Assembly (NCBI GenBank): GCA_029265335.1
Contig: JAJUJN010000027.1
Coordinates: 1 to 12,059 of the forward strand
Source of the DNA: Alcaligenaceae bacterium
GTDB taxonomy: Bacteria; Pseudomonadota; Gammaproteobacteria; Burkholderiales; Burkholderiaceae_B
Direction: 5' to 3'
Length of the DNA: 12,059 nucleotides
In this document: positions 1 to 4,765 of the stretch, in pieces
Numbering within the stretch: the first letter of the stretch is position 1
How the letters are laid out: the number at the start of each line of letters is the position of its first letter
The notes under the pieces: model-generated
What the model was told of the DNA's origin: nothing
The model's database searches: none
What the model saw: the letters and a program-made list of their open reading frames with translations, nothing else
Program-made: the position numbers and the translations under genes

Positions 1-52
1 CTAACAGTGTGGCGGCGCTGCAAGCCGTGGGTGGCAGCGGGCTTGGAGTGAC

Positions 53-1222
53 TCAGTTCCATGCGTCGCCCTCGGGCTCAAGGCGCCACAACGCGCCCGG
101 ACTGGCGTCGGTCAGCACGTAGAGCAGGCCGTCGGGCCCCATGCGCACGTCGCGGATTCGTGCACTGAGCTCGCCCAGCAGTCGTTCTTCGTGCACGACC
201 TGGTCGTTTTTCACCACCAGCCGCAGCAGTTCGCGATCTTTCAGTGCACCGACAAAGACATTGTTCTGCCAGGCAGGAAAGCGATCGCCCGTATAGACTG
301 CCATGCCGCTGATGGCCGGTGAATCGGCCCAGACGTGCCAGGGCGCTTGTGTGCCCTCTACATGCTTGCCCTGGGCTTCGGGAATGGGCAGCAGGGGGTA
401 GTTGCGCCCGTGGGTGGCCAAGGGCCAGCCATAGTTGAAGCCGGGCTCGATGATGTTGATTTCGTCGCCACCTCGTGGGCCATGTTCATGCACCCACAAT
501 TCGTTGCGCACAGGATGCCACACCGCCCCTTGCGGATTGCGATGTCCGTACGAGAAGATTTCGGGGCGTGCTCCGTCGCGGCGCACGAAGGGGTTGTCGG
601 CGGGCACGCTGCCGTCGGGGTGCAGCCTCACTACCTTGCCCTGCAGCGAAGCAAGGTCTTGCGCACTGCTGCGTTGATTGTGCTCGCCTAACGCCACGAA
701 CAGATACTGGCCGGTGGGGTCGAACACCATGCGAACCCCAAAATGGTGGCCGGTGCTTTCGGCGGGAAGCTGCTGAAAGATCTCGGTAAAGTTGAGCAGG
801 CGAGAGAAATCTTCGCTCAGCTCGCCGTAGCCAACCGCCGTGGAGGCTTGGTTGTTGCCGGCCGGCTTGGCCCACGACAGGTACACCCGCCGGCTTTGTT
901 CGAAGTCGGGCGCCAGCACCACATCCAGCAAACCACCCTGACCCCGGGCGAACACCTCGGGCACCCCTGCTATGGGCTCGCTGAGGCTGCCCTGGGCGCT
1001 GAGGTGGCGCAACCTGCCTGGGCGTTCGGTGATCAGCAGGCCTTGATCGTTGGGCAGAAAAGCCAGCGACCACGGGTGCACCAGCTCGTTGCTGAGCACC
1101 ACCACGCTCACGGCCCCGTCGGCGGAATCCACCACACGAGCGTCTTGCGCCCAGAGGCTGCCCGCCACGAGCAGGCCGGCCATCATCGAGCCTATCCTGT
1201 GCATACGGCGTTCACGATTCAT
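53..1222 (-). CDS. Exported PQQ-dependent aldose sugar dehydrogenase (YliI/Asd family)
   Basis: The 389-residue protein belongs to the soluble glucose/aldose dehydrogenase beta-propeller family. Members oxidise aldose sugars in the periplasm with PQQ as cofactor and pass electrons to an acceptor. The N-terminus has a basic stretch, a hydrophobic core (about residues 11-24) and an AxA-like end near SLWAQ, a Sec signal peptide. Family motifs are present: GHHFG at about 158-162 (the family's catalytic-base histidine region), YGHRNPQG at 225-232, and EHGPRGGDEIN at 246-256, which lines the cofactor and calcium site. Length is normal for the family and no frameshift is seen. The ATG at 1222 is used; an in-frame ATG six codons downstream is a real alternative, because a TAGAAT box lies immediately upstream of the first ATG and no clear Shine-Dalgarno is visible. 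It is divergent from rnpB. No PQQ biosynthesis gene is in view, so the cofactor source and exact sugar are unknown. Confidence 0.88.
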   Translation of the reverse strand: MNRERRMHRIGSMMAGLLVAGSLWAQDARVVDSADGAVSVVVLSNELVHPWSLAFLPNDQGLLITERPGRLRHLSAQGSLSEPIAGVPEVFARGQGGLLDVVLAPDFEQSRRVYLSWAKPAGNNQASTAVGYGELSEDFSRLLNFTEIFQQLPAESTGHHFGVRMVFDPTGQYLFVALGEHNQRSSAQDLASLQGKVVRLHPDGSVPADNPFVRRDGARPEIFSYGHRNPQGAVWHPVRNELWVHEHGPRGGDEINIIEPGFNYGWPLATHGRNYPLLPIPEAQGKHVEGTQAPWHVWADSPAISGMAVYTGDRFPAWQNNVFVGALKDRELLRLVVKNDQVVHEERLLGELSARIRDVRMGPDGLLYVLTDASPGALWRLEPEGDAWN

Positions 1223-1228
1223 GGGTAC

Positions 1229-1234
1229 ATTCTA
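1229..1234 (-). promoter_or_regulatory. Candidate -10 box of the sugar dehydrogenase gene
   Basis: Read on the minus strand, the sequence is TAGAAT, five of six matches to TATAAT. It ends only six bases before the first ATG, so transcription would start at or very near that ATG. No good -35 element is found 16-18 bp upstream. Either the mRNA is leaderless, or translation starts at the second in-frame ATG, or this match is fortuitous. Confidence 0.3.
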
Positions 1235-1283
1235 GCGAGCCCGGCCTGCGCCGAACAGACTGGGGGAAATGTCCGAAACCCGC

Positions 1284-1289
1284 TAAAAT
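1284..1289 (+). promoter_or_regulatory. Candidate -10 box of rnpB
   Basis: TAAAAT matches TATAAT at five of six positions. It lies 7-8 bases upstream of the first base of the P1 helix of RNase P RNA, exactly where a -10 box should be if the transcript starts at the mature 5' end. No convincing -35 element was found at 16-19 bp spacing (the candidates there are G-rich), so the call rests on the -10 and its position. Confidence 0.5.
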
Positions 1290-1295
1290 GGCAGG

Positions 1296-1711
1296 TGCGT
1301 GGTGTTCCAGGCAATCGCGGTGGGTTCGCCCATCGAGGAAGGTCCGGACTCCCCAGGGCAGGATGGCGGCTAACGGCCGTCCGGATAGCGCATCGGCACA
1401 GCCGGTGCGTAAAACCGAGGAATAGGGCCACAGAGACGAGTCTGTCGGGTGGGTGGTGCGAACCACTCCGATGCGGTGAAACCGCACGGCGCACAACATG
1501 TTGTGCAGCTCGGCAGGGTGAAACGCGGCAACCTCCATCCGGAGCAACATCAAATAGGCATGCGCCTGGCTGCGGCCAGACAGGGCGGCCCGTCCGAGCA
1601 TGCGGGTAGATGGCTAGAGCCGGCCAGCAATGGTCGGCCCAGAAGAATGATTGCCGGCGGCGGGCGTTGCCCACCGCTCACAGAATCCGGCCTATCGGAG
1701 CGCCACGCCAA
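1296..1711 (+). ncRNA. rnpB: RNase P RNA, bacterial type A
   Basis: This is the catalytic RNA of ribonuclease P, which with the RnpA protein removes 5' leaders from precursor tRNAs. Conserved blocks occur in the right order: GAGGAAGGTCCGGACTCC near 1334 (5' half of the P4 core), CTCCATCCGGAGCAACATCA followed by AATAGG near 1532-1557, GAAGAATGATTGCCGG near 1641, and ACAGAATCCGGCCTATCGG near 1680 (3' half of the core). The ends are set by a 12-bp P1 helix: 1297-1308 (GCGTGGTGTTCC) pairs along its full length with 1697-1708 (GGAGCGCCACGC), including two G-U pairs. The total of about 415 nt is somewhat longer than the 377-nt E. coli RNA. The core reads GGAAGGTCCGGACT where E. coli has GGAAAGTCCGGGCT. 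ORFs crossing the locus in either direction are shadows. Confidence 0.96.
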
Positions 1712-1717
1712 TATTCC

Positions 1718-1745
1718 AGTGCGTTCCAGCAGCGCGCTTTCTCTC
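1718..1745 (+). terminator. Possible weak rnpB terminator or 3' processing stem
   Basis: AGTGCG (1718-1723) can pair with CGCGCT (1733-1738) across a 9-nt loop, and TTCTCTC follows. The stem is short, contains one G-U pair, and the tail is pyrimidine-rich rather than a U run. It may be a leaky terminator that lets rnpB transcription read into gcvH, for which I see no independent promoter. Confidence 0.25.
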
Positions 1746-1762
1746 GGAGCCATGCAAGCAAC

Positions 1763-2140
1763 ATGAACCTTCCCACCGACCGCCAGTACGCTCCCACCCA
1801 TGAATGGGCCTTGCTCGAAGATGGGCTGGTGCTGGTGGGCATCAGCGACCCTGCCCAGGAGGCCCTCGGCGATCTCGTCTTTGTGGGTGATGTGGCAGTG
1901 GGCGCTCATTTGGCTCAAGGCGCCGTGGCGGGTGTGGTGGAGTCGGTCAAGGCTGCGTCCGATATCCATGCGCCGGTGGCCGGCGAAGTCGTGGGGTTCA
2001 ACGAAACTCTTGCGGCCAACCCGGAACAGGTCAACGAGAGCCCTTACGAAACCTGGATCTTCAAGCTCAAGCCCAGCGAGCCCGCCTTGCAGGGGCTGCT
2101 CGATGCCGCCGCCTATCGGGTGATAGCTGAAACCAGCTGA
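1763..2140 (+). CDS. gcvH: Glycine cleavage system H protein (lipoyl carrier)
   Basis: The 125-residue protein has the size and sequence of GcvH (E. coli 129 aa). GcvH carries the lipoyl arm that shuttles the aminomethyl group between the P, T and L proteins of the glycine cleavage complex in the cytoplasm. The lipoyl-attachment motif is intact: ESVKAASDI, with Lys63 as the modified residue. Flanking family landmarks are the HEW near residues 13-15, GDLVFV at 36-41, and YETWIFK near the C-terminus. The ATG at 1763 is chosen because it starts the family's normal N-terminus; the frame stays open upstream, but that extension lies in rnpB. GGAG at 1746-1749 could be the ribosome site, with a long 13-nt spacing. 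No gcvT, gcvP or lpd is adjacent, which is unusual. H proteins can also act as lipoyl donors in lipoate relay, so a role outside glycine cleavage is possible. Confidence 0.95.
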   Translation: MNLPTDRQYAPTHEWALLEDGLVLVGISDPAQEALGDLVFVGDVAVGAHLAQGAVAGVVESVKAASDIHAPVAGEVVGFNETLAANPEQVNESPYETWIFKLKPSEPALQGLLDAAAYRVIAETS

Positions 2141-2148
2141 AACATCGC

Positions 2149-2177
2149 TGGATGTAAGCAGCGAGTAAGCGTACAAT
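2149..2177 (+). promoter_or_regulatory. Candidate lpxC promoter
   Basis: TACAAT at 2172-2177 matches the -10 consensus at five of six positions. The element 17 bp upstream, TGGATG (2149-2154), matches the -35 consensus at only three of six. Predicted transcription starts near 2184, giving a leader of about 30 nt. The -10 lies between the gcvH stop and lpxC, so lpxC can be expressed independently of gcvH. Confidence 0.45.
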
Positions 2178-2213
2178 GGCACTTTGTGTTTCCGTAGGGA
2201 ATTACCCTTATCC

Positions 2214-3137
2214 ATGTTCCGACAGCGCACTCTGAAGAGCGTGGTTCGCACCACCGGCATCGGCCTGCACTCGGGTCGCCGTGTCGAACTCACGCTACGG
2301 CCCGCCGCAGCCAACACCGGTATCGTGTTCCATCGTGTCGATCTGCCCCAGGTGGTAGATCTTCCCGCGCGGGCCGACCAGGTGGGTGATACGCGCATGG
2401 CGTCAGTGTTGCAACAGGGCGATGTCAGGGTCTCTACGGTGGAACATCTCATGTCGGCCTGCGCCGGTCTGGGTATCGACAACCTGCATGTCGATCTCAC
2501 GGCCGAAGAAGTGCCCATCATGGATGGCAGCGCCAATACCTTCATCTACCTGCTGCAGTCGGCGGGAATCGAGGAGCAGAACGCTCCCAAGCGCTTCCTG
2601 CGCATGCGACGCAAGGTGGAAGTGTCGGAAGGCGAGGGCGCCGAACGCAAGTGGGCGAGGCTCGAGCCTTACGATGGTTTCGCCCTGTCGTTTTCCATCG
2701 ATTTCCAGCATCCGGCCATTGCCGCCACCGCGGCTCGCGCCGAGATCGACTTCGCCCATGATTCCTACATTCGCGAAGTCGCCAGGGCTCGCACCTTCGG
2801 TTTCGTGAACGACGTCGAAGCTTTGCGTGCCGCCGGCCTGGCACGAGGCGGCAGTTTCGATAACGTCATTGTTCTCGACGAATATCGGGTGCTCAACCAA
2901 GATGGCCTGCGTTACGCCGACGAGTTCGTGAAACATAAAATTCTCGACGCCATCGGCGACCTCTACCTGATTGGGCAGCCGATCATTGGGCGCTACGTGG
3001 CGCATAAGTCGGGTCATGCGCTGAACAATCGCTTGGCTCGGGCCGTGTTGGCCGAGGTCGATGCCTGGGAAACCGTCACTTTCGACTCACCGGCCGAGGC
3101 GCCGGCGGGTGTGCGACTGGAGTGGGGCTTGGCCTGA
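2214..3137 (+). CDS. lpxC: UDP-3-O-acyl-N-acetylglucosamine deacetylase
   Basis: LpxC is the zinc-dependent cytoplasmic deacetylase that makes the committed step of lipid A synthesis. The 307-residue product matches the family end to end (E. coli 305 aa). Active-site elements are visible: VEHL with Glu77 and zinc ligand His78; [10 protein letters not shown] with His241 and Asp245 as the other zinc ligands and Lys242 in the substrate site; and KSGHALNN with His268, the catalytic histidine. GLHSG near residues 17-21, PIMDGSA and RARTFGF are also typical. The ATG at 2214 gives the canonical N-terminus MFRQRTLK; a TTG ten codons upstream is not needed. AGGGA at 2196-2200 is the likely ribosome site, with a long spacing of 13 nt. 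The gene is convergent with dciA. In E. coli, LpxC level is set by FtsH proteolysis through the C-terminus; this C-terminus (ending EWGLA) keeps a hydrophobic end. Confidence 0.98.
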   Translation: MFRQRTLKSVVRTTGIGLHSGRRVELTLRPAAANTGIVFHRVDLPQVVDLPARADQVGDTRMASVLQQGDVRVSTVEHLMSACAGLGIDNLHVDLTAEEVPIMDGSANTFIYLLQSAGIEEQNAPKRFLRMRRKVEVSEGEGAERKWARLEPYDGFALSFSIDFQHPAIAATAARAEIDFAHDSYIREVARARTFGFVNDVEALRAAGLARGGSFDNVIVLDEYRVLNQDGLRYADEFVKHKILDAIGDLYLIGQPIIGRYVAHKSGHALNNRLARAVLAEVDAWETVTFDSPAEAPAGVRLEWGLA

Positions 3138-3147
3138 CGTTGGGCGG

Positions 3148-3206
3148 GTGCGCCAGCGCCCCCCCATGCCATCTGCCGGGTGGGCGCAAAGCGCGCTGGC
3201 CGGCAC
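3148..3206. terminator. Inverted repeat between convergent lpxC and dciA, possible bidirectional terminator
   Basis: GTGCGCCAGCGC (3148-3159) is mirrored by GCGCTGGC (3193-3200) plus GCAC (3203-3206), giving 8 plus 4 base pairs separated by a 2-nt bulge and a 33-nt loop. A shorter alternative pairs GGGCG with CGCCC around 3142-3161. The repeat sits where two transcripts meet, but neither side has a U run, so a Rho-independent role is uncertain. Confidence 0.28.
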
Positions 3207-3224
3207 ACCGAAATTTCTTCTGCG

Positions 3225-3686
3225 CTACAGGCCACGTCGTTGTAATAAACGCGTGATAGCCTCGTGCAATGGGCTTTCCGGCGGCACGAGGTGCTGCAGC
3301 TCGGCAAAGGCTGCAATGCCTTGATCCGGCAAAGAGTTTGCTTCGCGGGCGGGGCGTTCAGGCTCAAAGGGGCGAGACGCTTGTACTCGCACCCGGATTT
3401 GGTTAACCTCCCAGCCTTGCTTCTGCAGGTTTTGCGTTAGCCGAGGCAGCACCTGGCGAAGTTTTGCCGAATGGGCTGCTGCCGGAACCGCCAAGTGCAG
3501 CTCCCCCTCTTGCCATTTCAATACCTGGCAAACCTGGCCGAGCGCTCCGGGCAAGCTTGCACTCACATGTTGTTGCAACGTCATGAGCCGTTGAGCCGTT
3601 GCTACCAGGCTGGAGCCTTGCTGCGTTCGATTCAGCCAGCCCAACGCATCAGCGCTGCCGCCGCGGCGCTGCCCCGTACGTTTCAT
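3225..3686 (-). CDS. dciA: DciA-family (DUF721) helicase-loader protein
   Basis: The product belongs to DUF721, the family of DciA, which helps load the replicative helicase DnaB in bacteria lacking DnaC/DnaI. The family hallmarks are a short basic N-terminus, the segment around ALGWLN, and a compact KH-like region (about residues 28-105). That region contains LPGALGQVCQV, GELHLAVPAAAHSAKLRQ, and a run of basic and hydrophobic residues ending in IRVRVQAS. A charged, Pro-rich linker (about 105-120) and a short helical C-terminus follow. I chose the ATG at 3686 (153 aa) because conserved sequence begins there. Upstream in-frame starts at 3716, 3719 and 3761 exist but would overlap the coding region of the divergent M23 gene; no start has a strong ribosome site. 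The position between lpxC and secA is a known arrangement in proteobacteria and supports the call. Confidence 0.8.
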   Translation of the reverse strand: MKRTGQRRGGSADALGWLNRTQQGSSLVATAQRLMTLQQHVSASLPGALGQVCQVLKWQEGELHLAVPAAAHSAKLRQVLPRLTQNLQKQGWEVNQIRVRVQASRPFEPERPAREANSLPDQGIAAFAELQHLVPPESPLHEAITRLLQRRGL

Positions 3687-3705
3687 TTCGGAGGTTGCTC
3701 TCAAG

Positions 3706-4692
3706 GTGCGATTCATCATCACCAAGCATACACGTTCGCGCCGGTGGCTGCGGGCTTTCATGGCTTGCCTGCTGGCCGCGGGCGGGGGCAGCTTAAGCTC
3801 CCCGCTGCTGGCGCAGGCCGCTGCGCCGCAGGCTCAGGAAGAACCATCCATTGAGCCTCGTTTGTCGGCGCCGCTGCCTGAGCTCACGATCGAGGCCGAC
3901 ACACCCGTCACCCGGGCGCAAGAGCCGGGTACCAACACACCACAAGCCGCAGCCGAAGCAGCGGCAGCCGACCCAGCTCAGGTCGATTTGCTGGCACGCA
4001 AATTGGGCGAACTGAAAGTGCGCATGCAGCAGCTGGATCTGCTCAGCGAGCAATTGGCCGACCTCGCTGGGGTGCCGCCCGAGTCTTACCAGTTCGGCCA
4101 TCGCGACGGTCAGGGCGGGCCGCTCATCGAACTCGAGCCGCTCAGCCTGAGCGATCTCCAGCATATGGTCAACGTCTTCGAACAGGAGCTCGATGCCCGC
4201 AGCGATCATCTCGCTGTACTCGAAGCCAGGCTGTTCGACCTGGTGGCGGCACACGAACTCACGCCATCGCGCATGCCGGTCGATGGCTATCGTTATCGCA
4301 GCTCTTCTTACGGCCCGCGTTTCGACCCCATCACCAAACGACGTTCGTTCCACGAAGGCATCGATTTCGCCGCCCCGCAAGGCACGCCCATACTCGCCGC
4401 TGCCGGTGGGGTGGTGCGCGACGCCCGTCGTTTCCGTGGCTACGGCAATATGGTCGAAATCGACCACGGCGATGGCCTGGTTACTCGCTACGCTCATGCC
4501 GCGCGCTTGCTGGTCAAGCCGGGCCAGGTAGTGGCACGGGGTCAGGAAATCGCCACGGTAGGGTCCACCGGGCGCTCAACCGGGCCGCATCTGCACTTCG
4601 AAGTGCTGGTGGCCGGTCAGCCAGCCGACCCCCGTCTGTATCTTTCGGGAGCGGGCAACGCCCTCAGCCAGGCTCTGGCACAGCTCGACTGA
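3706..4692 (+). CDS. Secreted M23 (LytM-type) peptidoglycan endopeptidase
   Basis: The 328-residue protein is an exported zinc metallopeptidase of the M23 family, which cuts peptide cross-links of peptidoglycan in the periplasm. A basic N-region and hydrophobic core (about residues 14-37) end at an Ala-rich site near LLAQA, a Sec signal peptide. An Ala/Pro-rich low-complexity linker (about 38-80) follows, then helical, coiled-coil-like segments (about 82-108 and 150-182), and the LytM domain from about 185 to 312. Zinc ligands His216, Asp220 and His297 and catalytic-site His264 and His295 are all present (HEGID, YAH, HLH), so it should be active rather than an EnvC/NlpD-type degenerate activator. 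The start is GTG, preceded by a strong GGAGG at 3690-3694. Its leader overlaps the start region of divergent dciA. M23 genes between lpxC and secA are common in gammaproteobacteria; the physiological substrate here is not known. Confidence 0.92.
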   Translation: MRFIITKHTRSRRWLRAFMACLLAAGGGSLSSPLLAQAAAPQAQEEPSIEPRLSAPLPELTIEADTPVTRAQEPGTNTPQAAAEAAAADPAQVDLLARKLGELKVRMQQLDLLSEQLADLAGVPPESYQFGHRDGQGGPLIELEPLSLSDLQHMVNVFEQELDARSDHLAVLEARLFDLVAAHELTPSRMPVDGYRYRSSSYGPRFDPITKRRSFHEGIDFAAPQGTPILAAAGGVVRDARRFRGYGNMVEIDHGDGLVTRYAHAARLLVKPGQVVARGQEIATVGSTGRSTGPHLHFEVLVAGQPADPRLYLSGAGNALSQALAQLD

Positions 4693-4707
4693 ACGATTCG
4701 CAACAGG

Positions 4708-4716
4708 TGCTAAACT
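4708..4716 (+). promoter_or_regulatory. Candidate extended -10 promoter of secA
   Basis: TGCTAAACT contains the extended -10 dinucleotide TG, one spacer base, then TAAACT (four of six matches to TATAAT). A possible -35, CTGAAC at 4689-4694, overlaps the stop of the M23 gene and is weak, as is usual for extended -10 promoters. Transcription would begin near 4723, leaving a leader of about 43 nt that consists largely of the hairpin at 4735-4757. Confidence 0.4.
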
Positions 4717-4734
4717 GAACGACTTGACTAATGG

Positions 4735-4757
4735 AACTCCGGCCGCGTGCCGGAGTT
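4735..4757 (+). promoter_or_regulatory. Hairpin in the secA leader that sequesters the Shine-Dalgarno site
   Basis: AACTCCGGC (4735-4743) pairs perfectly over nine bases with GCCGGAGTT (4749-4757) around the loop CGCGT. The only plausible secA ribosome site, GGAG at 4752-4755, lies within the 3' arm, 10 nt before the ATG at 4766. No U run follows, so it is unlikely to be a terminator. Closing the stem should repress secA translation. A 14-codon ORF beginning with the ATG at 4731 crosses the whole hairpin and ends at 4775, overlapping the secA start. The base pairing is seen directly; the regulatory role is inferred. Confidence 0.5.
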
Positions 4758-4765
4758 GTGCATAG

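Noticed and set aside
1..52. Possible 3' end of a neighbouring gene at the left edge (open plus-strand frames ending at 51 and about 122)
   Set aside because: The fragments are too short to recognise. A CAAGCC/GGCTTG pair at 21-26 and 40-45 with a 13-nt loop is too weak to call a terminator.
1550..2545. A 331-codon minus-strand frame across rnpB, gcvH and lpxC
   Set aside because: It crosses a structured RNA gene and two well-supported plus-strand genes; its residue composition is not that of a real protein family I know.
3706..3800. M23 peptidase as a lipoprotein, because of Cys21 in its signal region
   Set aside because: The residues before the cysteine do not form a lipobox, and the hydrophobic core continues beyond it to a signal peptidase I-type site near residue 36-38.
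4724..4729. TTGACT as a -35 element for secA
   Set aside because: No -10-like sequence occurs 16-18 bp downstream; that position falls in the GC-rich hairpin arm. The extended -10 upstream fits better.
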